Part shown: positions 1-8,594 of the stretch, one piece after another
How the letters are laid out: every line of letters begins with the position of its first letter
Numbering within the stretch: position 1 is the first letter of the stretch
Assembly (NCBI GenBank): GCA_001970955.1
Contig: MPUH01001053.1
Location: 1 to 25,128, forward strand
DNA: 25,128 nucleotides
Source: Stentor coeruleus
Lineage: Eukaryota; Ciliophora; Heterotrichea; Heterotrichida; Stentoridae
Reading direction: 5' to 3'
The notes under the pieces: model-generated
Seen by the model: the letters and a program-made list of their open reading frames with translations, nothing else
The model's database searches: none
Told to the model about the DNA's origin: nothing
Made by a program: the position numbers and the translations under genes

Positions 1-806
1 AGCATATACACAAAAAGGAAAAAAATAATAACAAAGGACTTAGTCTGCACTCAGCGGACGATAAATCTTAACTAATGCTAATACTAATAATTATAAAATG
101 AATAGATATCCAATAAGACAATAGAAAATAATTAAAAAAAAAGCATCAAGGCATTGGTTTAATAATTGTATAGCCTTGGGCAGATTTTGAATGGGATAAG
201 TATTTTTAGATAATCTAGGATAAAATTAAATTTATTAATTTCAAAATTTCTTGAGATCATCATTGACAACAATAAAAAAGGTCTTAATTATTAAAATGAT
301 TTTTTTGGTGAGATAGATTTACTAATCAACTCATACTGTAGAATTTTTATTAAAACTGCTTCAAAGTGCTCTTTTTTGATTTTAAACCATGATAATTCTT
401 TTTCATCGTTGAAGAAAATATATTACGATAAAGTAAGTAAAATCATATTAAATTCATACTTTTTTACTAATTTCCTAGAGAACAAAAAGGATTAAACAAG
501 TAAACTGGTAATAATTCATAAATTAAAAACAACGAGTAAATTATCTATAAAAGTAATATTGGGAATATTTATATTTATTAAAAAACTGATATATATATAA
601 TTTAAATTAGACAAAAACAGGTACAGGGAGAATTTTTTAGAGAAGCAACTAAACTTTCTTATTAAAAATGAACTTGCATCACTTAACTAATATAGTATGA
701 AAACAATTTTTCGTGTAGGCCACAGTATGTTATCTCATATAGCTTATCTTATAAAATATTATAAGTACATATTAAAATAAGCAAAATTCAAGATAAAATA
801 AGATGA
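1..806. other. AT-rich region without a recognisable gene
   Basis: This stretch is very AT-rich, with A/T runs and a short alternating AT tract near 590-600, and stops are frequent in all frames. I see no conserved coding signature, tRNA-like box or telomere repeat. The part nearest 806 must hold the 3' untranslated region of the TBC gene, which is transcribed leftward. The rest is either intergenic DNA leading to a gene outside the window or decayed sequence. The lack of a telomere means the contig probably continues to the left. Confidence 0.5.
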
Positions 807-3482
807 CTAAGTATAAATTATTTTGCTTGAAGTTGATGCTTTGAGCTTAAGATGTTCATACTCGCTTTCTAAATCCCTTAACAACGCATTAGATATGTTT
901 ACACTCCGCACTCTACTAATAAAATCCTTTTCAAATATTTCTGCTCCAACATTCATTATCTGGAAATTAGTAAGTATAAGCATAATATCTTCAAATTTAC
1001 TTGCAACAATATTCCTACTTAACTTCGACAATATAGCCACAGCAACTTTGAATATCGTCTTCCATCCATCTAATAAAAACATATCCCAAATCGGGTAAAG
1101 CAAATCAGGTCTGTTCTGTAAAACACTAGAATACAAAGTTATAAACCAAGAACTACTAAAATGTCCTGAACAAATTGATATTTCCTTAAATTTCTCATGA
1201 AGTTCAGGTAAAAAAAGCCCAATAATCCTATCAAGTTGATAGAAAAACTGTTTTAATTTCGGTAAGTTTTTAATAAAAAGGCTTTTCATTTGGAACTTAT
1301 CTATAAGAGATATCAAAATTTTAAAAGCTAAAGCCTCATCTTGGACTTGTAAATATATTGTCCCAACAATATAATTCATTCCTTGACAATACCCTAATTC
1401 TGGATTATAATACGAATAAGTTTTTAATATATTTTTCAATATTTGTGGAGGCATAGCATCATTACCTTGATAGCTTCTAGCAACATCTATATCAATAATT
1501 TCATGTAAACTTTTATCATTTAATGGTTTTCCCATCATTTCGCTTAATAAATGAAAATAATCTATTGGTCTTGATAATGCTTTTAATGTATCAGTCCAAA
1601 CCCAATTTCTTAATTTTATTTTCCTTTCTGAAGAAATATCCCATTCTAATAACCATTTTTTGAAAATACTGATTTTTAAAGTGTTGTTCCAGGATTTGTT
1701 TACAAGGCGGAATTCAAAACATTCTTCAGGAAGGAGAAATTCTAAGGCAAGACCTATTGGGAGAAGTTTGTCCCAGCGAGATTTTTCTTTTTCTCTAAGC
1801 TGAAGAGAAATTTTTGTTTTTTCGGCACGGGTGTTGATTTTTTGGTTTGCTTGAAGTTCTGCTAAAAGGTTGCAGGTACGTTCGTTGTCTAGTTCGAATT
1901 TTTTGCAGAAAGACAAGACTATGTTGTTGGAGATTTCTTGAGGTAAGCCTAAATGGATCATGTGGAAGTTAAACTGGCCCATTATCATAAATGCAGCAAG
2001 TTTTGACTCACGTTCTTCATCTGCATCTTTTTGGAACCCTGCACGGCCGATGCTTTTAATTATCCCAAGTAAACTTTTTTTCTTTTTTGGTAAAGATTTA
2101 CTATATTCTTGATCTGATTGTATTTTTGTCCAAGTAGCTGCTTCAATAGCTTCAATCCAACGATTCTGATCTTGCCATATTGCATGATTTTCAAGGAAAT
2201 AAGTTAGATATCTACGTTTACCACCTTCTTCTTCTGTATAAAAAACATGAGCTAAAACAACAATTTTGCAAAAAACAGCAGAATCATTATCGTCCTGCAT
2301 CATCATTGAAGTCAAAAAACTCTTAATTAAAGCTGCTAATTGTGTAACTTTAGAATAATGCAAAAAACATCTTGATCGTTTAGTTTCAAGAATATCACAA
2401 AACAATCCTCTTCCATCTGGTGTATGTAACAACTCAGAAATCTTTGAATAAAAAATAGGATCAAGATTCCCACTTGGATTTGAATCATGATCACTTGGTA
2501 ACAAATGTTCTAAAACCTTTTCTACAAGTAACGTATCAGGATCTTCATTATTTTTAAACACTTTTTCTTCCATAACCTCATAATCTTCCTCAACATTAGA
2601 TTTCGATTCCACAAGTTTAGGGTTCATTTTACTTTCAATAAATTTATCATATTTCATAAATACTTCACGTCCATGTTTAGCTTTGGATTTATTAATATCC
2701 ACAAATACTCTAATATCAATATTACTATTGATATTACTAACAAAAGACCCAAATTCATCAATTGAATCTTTACATAATCCCAAATATTTATTATGACAAT
2801 TGATATGTTTCTCCAAAGTTAACTTTATAAAATGAATCCTACTTTCATTACTTTTCTGTAACGATTCCATAATCCCCGGCATTTGTGAATCATATTTATC
2901 ACATATTCCATCTAACTCTTTATAAGTCATAGTATATCCATCTAAACATTTAGCCATTTGCAACCTTTGGACACCAGAAGCTCTCTGTAATTTTTCTAAC
3001 TTTTCTTTGTTTTCTTCAATACAAGATTTTTCTGCCCTTTCACACTTTTCTAGTTGTTCACAGCTTTGATAGTATTTTTCTTTCATTTTGTTAGTTTTTT
3101 CTTTAGATTTGTTTACTTCTCGGACTAAAGATAGACCTTTGACTTGTAAATCATTTCTTGCTTGACTGAATTGACTTAAAAATAGTTCGAGAGGTTCTAG
3201 GATTTCATGGCCTATGTTTTTAGAGAAGGTTGATTGATGGTTTATGATTTTTATGCAGTATTCAGATAGAGAGTTTAAAGCTGTGGACAAAGTGTCAAGT
3301 TGATGTTCTTTTGGTAAATCGGATTTGAAGTTATCAAGAGCTTTTTGGAGTTTGATGCTGCTTATTTCGATGGTTTGTTTATATGATTTGAAGAGAGTGC
3401 AGATGGCTGAGATAGTTTTTTCACCTTTTTGTAGGCAGGAGACAACAGGCTCGAATTTGTCACATATTTCGCTAAAACTCAT
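807..3482 (-). CDS. F-BAR / SBF2-like / F-box-like / TBC-domain Rab GTPase-activating protein
   Basis: This 891-residue protein is predicted to stimulate GTP hydrolysis by a Rab GTPase at a curved membrane. Residues about 1-290 are helical and lysine/glutamate-rich with an F-BAR (FCH) pattern, a membrane-binding dimer fold. Residues about 310-550 resemble the all-helical SBF2/KIAA0513-type domain, including an HAIWQD motif at 433-438; this match is from memory and less certain. Residues about 570-610 look like an F-box (LLPEECFEFRLVNKSWN). Residues about 620-850 form the TBC domain, with both catalytic fingers: arginine R669 in IDVARSYQ and glutamine Q700 in YCQGMNY. Its stop is TAG. It is divergent from the MUS81 gene across 251 nt. 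The start is the first ATG of the open frame and begins the F-BAR helix directly. The TBC assignment is firm, F-BAR probable, F-box and SBF2 tentative. The target Rab cannot be told. Confidence 0.85.
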   Translation of the reverse strand: MSFSEICDKFEPVVSCLQKGEKTISAICTLFKSYKQTIEISSIKLQKALDNFKSDLPKEHQLDTLSTALNSLSEYCIKIINHQSTFSKNIGHEILEPLELFLSQFSQARNDLQVKGLSLVREVNKSKEKTNKMKEKYYQSCEQLEKCERAEKSCIEENKEKLEKLQRASGVQRLQMAKCLDGYTMTYKELDGICDKYDSQMPGIMESLQKSNESRIHFIKLTLEKHINCHNKYLGLCKDSIDEFGSFVSNINSNIDIRVFVDINKSKAKHGREVFMKYDKFIESKMNPKLVESKSNVEEDYEVMEEKVFKNNEDPDTLLVEKVLEHLLPSDHDSNPSGNLDPIFYSKISELLHTPDGRGLFCDILETKRSRCFLHYSKVTQLAALIKSFLTSMMMQDDNDSAVFCKIVVLAHVFYTEEEGGKRRYLTYFLENHAIWQDQNRWIEAIEAATWTKIQSDQEYSKSLPKKKKSLLGIIKSIGRAGFQKDADEERESKLAAFMIMGQFNFHMIHLGLPQEISNNIVLSFCKKFELDNERTCNLLAELQANQKINTRAEKTKISLQLREKEKSRWDKLLPIGLALEFLLPEECFEFRLVNKSWNNTLKISIFKKWLLEWDISSERKIKLRNWVWTDTLKALSRPIDYFHLLSEMMGKPLNDKSLHEIIDIDVARSYQGNDAMPPQILKNILKTYSYYNPELGYCQGMNYIVGTIYLQVQDEALAFKILISLIDKFQMKSLFIKNLPKLKQFFYQLDRIIGLFLPELHEKFKEISICSGHFSSSWFITLYSSVLQNRPDLLYPIWDMFLLDGWKTIFKVAVAILSKLSRNIVASKFEDIMLILTNFQIMNVGAEIFEKDFISRVRSVNISNALLRDLESEYEHLKLKASTSSKIIYT

Positions 3483-3733
3483 CAGAATTATATATGTGAA
3501 ATAAGTTTTAATTGGTAGAAATAGTTTATTTTAAGGGTTTTTGAATGTGGTTTATGATGATTTTGTATTTTTGAAGTTTTTTTAAAATACTTTGATTTTT
3601 GTGAAACAGGATCGAAATATGCATCACGAGTTGGAATGATACTTTTTTTAAAGGAGTTTTTAGTGAATGGACTATACATACTATCTATAACCTAGGGGAA
3701 AAAAGGATTAATTACCCTTAGGGGGGGTTAAAA
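3483..3733. promoter_or_regulatory. divergent promoter region, TBC gene / MUS81
   Basis: This 251-nt gap separates two divergently transcribed genes and must hold both promoters and 5' leaders. The half next to the TBC gene is G/T-rich on the + strand, so C/A-rich on that gene's sense strand. The half next to MUS81 ends in ACCCTTAGGGGGGGTTAAAA just before the ATG, with a CCTAGG palindrome about 35 nt upstream. A 63-codon frame on the minus strand here (3488-3679) is low-complexity and has no recognisable domain, so I treat it as leader sequence. No promoter motif of known function is recognised. Confidence 0.45.
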
Positions 3734-4963
3734 ATGATTCATTGCTATAGGTGTGACTGCGACACCCAAGCTAGTTACCAATGTCTTAAAGATGACATCA
3801 TAATCTATTCTTGCCCTTCTCATGTAATAGATGAACCAAACAGTCTACAAATTGAATACAACAACTCATTCGATATAGCATTATCAGCAATGAGGATACT
3901 AGTATCTAAGAAAAAGAAGCTTCTAAACCTTGTGAATACAACTATGAAAAACTGGAAACGTATAAGAACACCTCACTCCTCAGTAAAAGCGAAAAATCCA
4001 AGCAACCAATTTATACTATCCGGTTTTGTGACCCTACGCCAAATCGCAGGACAAAAGCAAGATCGTAATCATGCCCATATGTTAAAATTAGGTATACGTG
4101 CTCTACAAAAATACCCAATCCCCATAATCCACCCTGAACAAGCATTAGACCTACAAGGTATAGGTCGATCTTTACTTAAAAGCTTATACACTATCTTCCG
4201 TAATAATAAAGTCCCTTATAAAAGCTTAAAATCTCAAGATAAAACTCCACTTTTCCCAACAATCCCATCTAACACCCTCACAATCAAACTTTGTATGGAT
4301 CAAAGAGAAACCCGAAACAATAACTTTGAAGAACTTGCAACAAAAAACAATATCCCTTATATTATAAGAACATTATCTCTTGGTGATTTTATATTTATAG
4401 CAGAATATAATGAATCTATTTATGTTCTTGATGTTGTTATAGAACGTAAATGTAGTAGTGATTTATCATCAAGTCACTTTTCTAATCATTTACGTGATCA
4501 GATAAGACGTTTAAAATCAAGTAGTTGTAAAACGAAAATTTTATTAATTGAAGGTAAAATCAAGTTTGATATTGTTAATGAAATGTGGTTATTACATGGA
4601 ATTAAAGTTGTTGTACTGTCTAGTTATAAAAGGACTATGAAGTTTTTAAAGAGTTTTTATGAATATTATATAAGATGTTATAGTGAAGTGACTATGTTGG
4701 AAAGATTAGAGAAGTTGGAGGTATTTCAGGAAAAATATAGGAATAATAATTGTGTTGGGGAGATTTTTTATAGGCAGATTCTTGAGTTTCCTTATATTGG
4801 CCCAAGGAGGCTGGGGTTGTTTGTTTCATTATATCCTACGATGTTGGATTTTTTGAGGTGTTATAAGGAGGATAAGGAATTGGTACATCAGAATATTGTT
4901 TGGTGTGGAATTAACCAGTCATTAGAGTCTACGATATATAGTTTTTTTGGCATAAGAAGATAA
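3734..4963 (+). CDS. MUS81: MUS81-type structure-specific endonuclease with Cys-rich N-terminal extension
   Basis: This 409-residue protein is the likely catalytic subunit of a MUS81-EME1-type nuclease that cuts branched DNA (3' flaps, forks, nicked Holliday junctions) in the nucleus. Residues about 108-160 form the N-terminal helix-hairpin-helix (DLQGIGRSLLKSLY). Residues about 183-310 are the ERCC4 nuclease fold with the XPF-family metal-binding motif: D189 and E192 in DQRET, G217-D218, and E237-R238-K239 followed by D243 (IERKCSSDL). Residues about 348-409 are the C-terminal HhH2 (EFPYIGPRRL). The first ~85 residues are not usual for the family and begin with a cluster C4, C7, C9, C17, C27, H30, a possible zinc-binding finger. 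The protein is shorter than animal MUS81 (about 550). It lies 157 nt before the TTC1-like gene on the same strand. Its 5' half is C-rich and its 3' half G-rich. Confidence 0.9.
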   Translation: MIHCYRCDCDTQASYQCLKDDIIIYSCPSHVIDEPNSLQIEYNNSFDIALSAMRILVSKKKKLLNLVNTTMKNWKRIRTPHSSVKAKNPSNQFILSGFVTLRQIAGQKQDRNHAHMLKLGIRALQKYPIPIIHPEQALDLQGIGRSLLKSLYTIFRNNKVPYKSLKSQDKTPLFPTIPSNTLTIKLCMDQRETRNNNFEELATKNNIPYIIRTLSLGDFIFIAEYNESIYVLDVVIERKCSSDLSSSHFSNHLRDQIRRLKSSSCKTKILLIEGKIKFDIVNEMWLLHGIKVVVLSSYKRTMKFLKSFYEYYIRCYSEVTMLERLEKLEVFQEKYRNNNCVGEIFYRQILEFPYIGPRRLGLFVSLYPTMLDFLRCYKEDKELVHQNIVWCGINQSLESTIYSFFGIRR

Positions 4964-5120
4964 TTAGGACTATAAAACTTTATATATTAAAAGTAACCCT
5001 TTTTTATATGATAATTATTGTTTCACTTATCTTTTATATCATAAACACATCAATAATATTTAATACAAATATCAATACATAAATAATAGACATATTACAC
5101 TTACCTTACAATATAAAAAA

Positions 5121-5615
5121 ATGGAAAGTCCTTTAGAACTTAAGGAGCAAGCAAATGCTCTTTATAGAAACCAAGAGTATCAAGAAGCTATTGACTTATA
5201 TGAAAAAGCTGCAGACCTAGCTGAAGATGACCTTAAATCCATATGTTATGGGAATATAAGTCTTTGTTACTATAATCTAGAAAGCTTTGAAGAATCGTTT
5301 GAGTATTGTGAAAAAGCTTTAGCCATAAAGTCAGACTATCTAAAAGTTCGTGAAAGGAAAATAAGAATTCTTTTACTCCAAGGAAAAGTTAAAGATGCTA
5401 AAGAAGAACTTGAAAAAGGAGATGTTGCACCTGATCTGAAGAAAGAAGTTGAAGAAATCGCAGCGAAAGAATTCGAAAAGGAGAAAGATGAAATGCTTGG
5501 TAAACTCAAAGATCTAGGGAGTACTATTTTAGGAAAATTCGGCCTTAGTCTTGATAATTTCCAGGTTAACAAAAGCGAGGGTGGAGGATACAACATAAAC
5601 TTTAAAAACAAATAA
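5121..5615 (+). CDS. TTC1: TTC1-like tetratricopeptide repeat protein
   Basis: This 164-residue protein has about three TPR units between residues 5 and 107 (QANALYRNQEYQEAIDLYEKA is the first). A charged helix follows at about 105-125, then a tail at 127-164 with KLKDLGSTILGKFGLSLDNF and a closing GGGYNINF. That tail is the signature of the TTC1 family (KLKDLGN...FGLS.ENF...SYSINF in animals, from memory). TTC1 proteins are reported as TPR adaptors for Hsp70/Hsp90 and Ras-family partners; the exact role here is inferred. It is shorter than human TTC1 (292) because the acidic N-terminal part is missing. The ATG is preceded by an A-run typical of this window. It is convergent with the small unknown gene 240 nt away. 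Confidence 0.85.
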   Translation: MESPLELKEQANALYRNQEYQEAIDLYEKAADLAEDDLKSICYGNISLCYYNLESFEESFEYCEKALAIKSDYLKVRERKIRILLLQGKVKDAKEELEKGDVAPDLKKEVEEIAAKEFEKEKDEMLGKLKDLGSTILGKFGLSLDNFQVNKSEGGGYNINFKNK

Positions 5616-5855
5616 ATATGATTATAGGAATTTAGTATCAATTCTGTGATAAGTTTTAAGATAAAAAAAATATAATAACTTATCAAAAACTGCGCAATTT
5701 CAACTACAATAGCAAAAAAATCAAAACAATTTAAAAGCAACTATTATTGAATACAATCAAATCCTAACACAAAAAAATTATCAAAACAACCATAAACTAT
5801 AATCTCAATATATTTTTACCTTTGCACAAATACTTTATATTCAATTATAATAACA

Positions 5856-6311
5856 TTAATTATTCTTATTCCCTTTGCTTATAAATTGAGCAATACCAAT
5901 ATGAGTCTCAGCCCTAGTAAAACCAGCAAGTTTGATTATAACTTTCGGTTTACTATTTTTCACATTTTTTCCACCTATAATATTCCCAACAACCATTCCT
6001 TGCTTAGGGAATTTTTCTTGCATAAAAGGCATTTCACATGAATTCATTTCATTAATAAAAGTTGCCAATCCTAAAATCGGGCTTATGTCTTCAGTAATTT
6101 TAGTTTTCATCTTGCGTGGACGCTTATTATTACTTACTTTTTGTAGTTTACATATATCAGAGTCTATTTGGGCTACTCTTTTAAAGACTGGTAAAGAATT
6201 GCTTATTTGCATGAAATCCTTCATGATTTCAGATTGGCTCGCTTTGATTTTCTGTTTGAAGTTGCTTGTGTCACTTATGATTATTTCAGGGTCTTTTTGT
6301 CGGGTTTTCAT
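5856..6311 (-). CDS. small protein of unknown function
   Basis: I do not recognise this 151-residue product. It is basic, with a lysine/arginine patch at 62-71 (NKRPRKMKTK) that could be a nuclear signal, a hydrophobic-charged stretch at 78-92, and a C-terminal part (about 103-146) with glycines and short beta-like strands (PKVIIKLAGFTRAETHIGIA). No transmembrane segment or signal peptide is visible. It is favoured over the hydrophobic frame on the opposite strand because the compositional ramp (C-rich 5' flank, G-richer 3' end on the sense strand) fits a minus-strand gene and the protein has mixed, globular-like composition. The stop is TAA. It may be heterotrich-specific. Confidence 0.55.
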   Translation of the reverse strand: MKTRQKDPEIIISDTSNFKQKIKASQSEIMKDFMQISNSLPVFKRVAQIDSDICKLQKVSNNKRPRKMKTKITEDISPILGLATFINEMNSCEMPFMQEKFPKQGMVVGNIIGGKNVKNSKPKVIIKLAGFTRAETHIGIAQFISKGNKNN

Positions 6312-6774
6312 TGTATTATTATAAGATGAGTTTTTTAGTGAAGTTGTGCCATGATTTTTTACAAGAGAGTTAAGGTTAATTTGAATAGGATTGATAAATT
6401 ATGGGTTAAGGGTGTTTTGGGATAATAGGCTAAGTTGTGAAGATTTAGATTAGAGGAGGAATAGATTAAGATTGCTGGGAAGTAGGTGGAAAAGATGTAG
6501 AGTTTTTAGTTTTTATGATTTTATATGCTGATTTTAGGCTTTTTTAAGTTTTAGATTATGCAAAGTTAATTCAAGAGAATGGGTTTAAGAAATAGCCAGG
6601 GTTTGTAGGGTAATTTGTGAGAAGAATAGGTTGGGGTTTGACTAAAATGCGATATATTGTAAATTATATATATAAATTGTGGATAAGGCACTTTATATAT
6701 TTTTTGTTAGTAAATTAATATTTTTAATGATGAGGAATTGCATAATAAATTATCTATTTATGCTATGCCTGTGA
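6312..6774. other. intergenic region between SAMHD1-like and small unknown gene
   Basis: This 463-nt stretch follows the stop of the SAMHD1-like gene and precedes the start of the small unknown gene, both on the minus strand. On the minus strand its left two thirds are C/A-rich and G-poor, like the 5' flank of every other gene here, so it is probably the promoter and leader of the small gene. The part near 6650-6740 is A/T-rich, with TATATATA at about 6667-6674. I see no tRNA, ncRNA or open frame. Confidence 0.45.
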
Positions 6775-8028
6775 TCATTGAGGAAGTTCTTTTTTGCAAA
6801 ACTCCTTAAAAGCTTTCTTAGCAAAATCCACCTTTGTTGGATCTTTAACAAAAACCCTAACAAACTTATCACAATAATTAGCAGGTATTAAACTACTAAC
6901 TTTTTCCCTAGGTATCAATTCCATCTCATAATTTTCATTAAAAAAAAACACCTGATCAGCAGGGTTTCCATAAGTCAATTTAAACTTTTTGACAATCAAA
7001 TCCTCAGGTCTAATTTCATTTCCTTCATTACTATACCCAGCAATCTTTTCTTCAGTAATATGTTCATATGGATTATTTTGATTAAAAATCAACTGTCCAG
7101 CTTGCTTATACAATTTTCTGCTTTGTATATTTTGAAGTATCTCTTTAGATTTTGCTAAAGCTGGGTTATCAGAAAATGATATTTCCTGTAATACATAATC
7201 AGTTAGTTTATAATACTCTTCAGGAATAAGAATACGTTCTATAAGCCCAATATGTTCTTTAGCTTCAACAAGAGCATCTCTAATCATAAGTCCAATAGCT
7301 TGTCCAACACGATGTGAATAACATTGTTGGAAAAGAGTAAAACGACTTTGGAAAAGACTATAAATGTTATGAACTACTTTAGCATCAAAGCAAATTGTAT
7401 CATTAATAACTAATGAACGTTTCATCATTCTTTTAATATCAAATGGGAATTCCCTAAAACCTAAACAATGACAATCTCTTTCAATATAATCGAATTTATC
7501 AACATCAATAGCATTAAGTTTGTTATTAACAATTTGATACATAAACCCTTTACCAGTTCCAAGTATCATATTGCTAACTTTAGTAAAATCTTCTGTATCA
7601 AGATCTAAAGAGAATTTATCGACCATATAATCTAAAAGGTCAACTGATGCTTGTTCATGTGTCCAATTTGTAATACCTAAAGCTGGGATTACATCTCGGT
7701 CAAATATATGGGAAAATGGACCATGACCTAGATCGTGTGTTAGTCCAGCTAATGTGACATTACGCACATCATCATTTGTGATTTCTAGATGAGGTTGACG
7801 TTTTCTAAGAGCTTTTATATACTTACGAGCTAGATATCCAACACCAAGACAATGCTCAAATCTGCTATGGTTACCTGCTGGGAAGACATATGATGTTGTA
7901 CCAAGTTGTTTAAGATTTCTTAGCCTTTGATAGACTGGAGTGTCAATAAATTGCCATAGTTCTATTGGAAGAGTATAATGGCTGTGGATTGGGTCATAGA
8001 TAATCCTTTCACTACTATCTCGCTTCAT
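6775..8028 (-). CDS. SAMHD1: SAMHD1-like HD-domain dNTP triphosphohydrolase
   Basis: This 417-residue protein matches the catalytic core of SAMHD1, which hydrolyses dNTPs to deoxynucleosides and triphosphate and so limits the dNTP pool. The HD metal site is complete: H59 (RFEHCLGVGYLA), H98-D99 with H102 and H107 (HDLGHGPFSH), and D177 (IDVDKFDY). Counterparts of the human active-site residues Q149, R164, H233, K312 and Y315 are Q41, R56, H124, K178 and Y181. The helices after this (about 216-255) also follow SAMHD1. The family's N-terminal SAM domain is absent: the protein starts at the YDPIHSHYTLP segment that opens the HD core, so it is shorter than human SAMHD1 (626). The stop is TGA, the only one in the window; reading through would add only four codons before TAG. 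It is divergent from the 14-3-3 gene. Confidence 0.92.
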   Translation of the reverse strand: MKRDSSERIIYDPIHSHYTLPIELWQFIDTPVYQRLRNLKQLGTTSYVFPAGNHSRFEHCLGVGYLARKYIKALRKRQPHLEITNDDVRNVTLAGLTHDLGHGPFSHIFDRDVIPALGITNWTHEQASVDLLDYMVDKFSLDLDTEDFTKVSNMILGTGKGFMYQIVNNKLNAIDVDKFDYIERDCHCLGFREFPFDIKRMMKRSLVINDTICFDAKVVHNIYSLFQSRFTLFQQCYSHRVGQAIGLMIRDALVEAKEHIGLIERILIPEEYYKLTDYVLQEISFSDNPALAKSKEILQNIQSRKLYKQAGQLIFNQNNPYEHITEEKIAGYSNEGNEIRPEDLIVKKFKLTYGNPADQVFFFNENYEMELIPREKVSSLIPANYCDKFVRVFVKDPTKVDFAKKAFKEFCKKELPQ

Positions 8029-8594
8029 ATTTAAAGTTTTCTTTTGATATTTGGAAAGAGATTTGGCAGTGGATTTTTTGTTGGAAATTAATAATTAGGA
8101 TTGCTTGAAGAATTGAAATTTTTTATTGTTTAAAGAGCTTTTTTGATAGTAGTGATTAAAGATTATAAGTTTTTATGAAATGGTTGTAAGGATACATCAA
8201 AATAATATGAATGAAGTTTTAATGAATAGAGCTAAGGAAACGCTTAAAACATTTTTTTAATAAACACCCTTGGAATCTGGATGAAACTCACAAAAACTCA
8301 TCTTCAACATCAACATATCCAATAATACTTTACACTTACCTTTTTCATAAAAAATCCTTCTACCCAAACATATTAAACACANAACGCTTAAAACATTTTT
8401 TTAATAAACACCCTTGGAATCTGGATGAAACTCACAAAAACTCATCTTCAACATCAACATATCCAATAATACCATATCTCCAAACAAAAAATGGATACTA
8501 ATTCTAGAATCCTTCTACCAAAAATCCTCTCACCTCTAAACCCAATCCTTTTCTCTTCTCCAGCCAATATTCATAAATATTCAATTATAATATA
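8029..8594. promoter_or_regulatory. divergent promoter region, SAMHD1-like / 14-3-3, containing an assembly duplication
   Basis: This 566-nt region lies between two divergent genes. Its left part is G/T-rich on + (the C/A-rich sense flank of the SAMHD1-like gene) and its right part is C/A-rich on + (the flank of 14-3-3), so the skew flips inside it near 8240. It holds a 90-nt perfect direct repeat and one N. The real genomic distance is therefore probably about 144 nt shorter than shown. No transcription-factor site is recognised. Confidence 0.45.
8239..8472. repeat. 90-nt direct duplication around a single N (likely contig-join artefact)
   Basis: Positions 8239-8328 and 8383-8472 are identical over 90 nt, offset by 144. 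Between them lie 53 nt and one N at 8382, immediately before the second copy. After the first copy the sequence reads toward AAAATCCTTCTACCC, and after the second it reaches the similar AGAATCCTTCTACC, so the two continuations may be diverged versions of the same stretch. A placeholder N where two overlapping contig ends were not merged explains this better than a biological repeat. Confidence 0.8.

Noticed and set aside
43-59. GTCTGC-ACTCA-GCGGAC small hairpin near the left end, considered as part of an RNA gene
   Set aside because: A six-pair stem alone, with no tRNA boxes or snRNA features around it, is too weak to call.
3488-3679. 63-codon minus-strand frame just upstream of the TBC gene
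   Set aside because: Out of frame with the gene, low-complexity, and inside the short divergent promoter; at most an upstream ORF.
5932-6324. 130-codon + strand frame opposite the small unknown gene
   Set aside because: Its translation is almost wholly hydrophobic and low-information, typical of an antisense shadow, and the compositional ramp fits a minus-strand gene.
8239-8472. 90-nt direct repeat as a regulatory or excision element
   Set aside because: The adjacent N and the parallel with the N-linked duplication in the IP3 receptor make an assembly join the simpler explanation.
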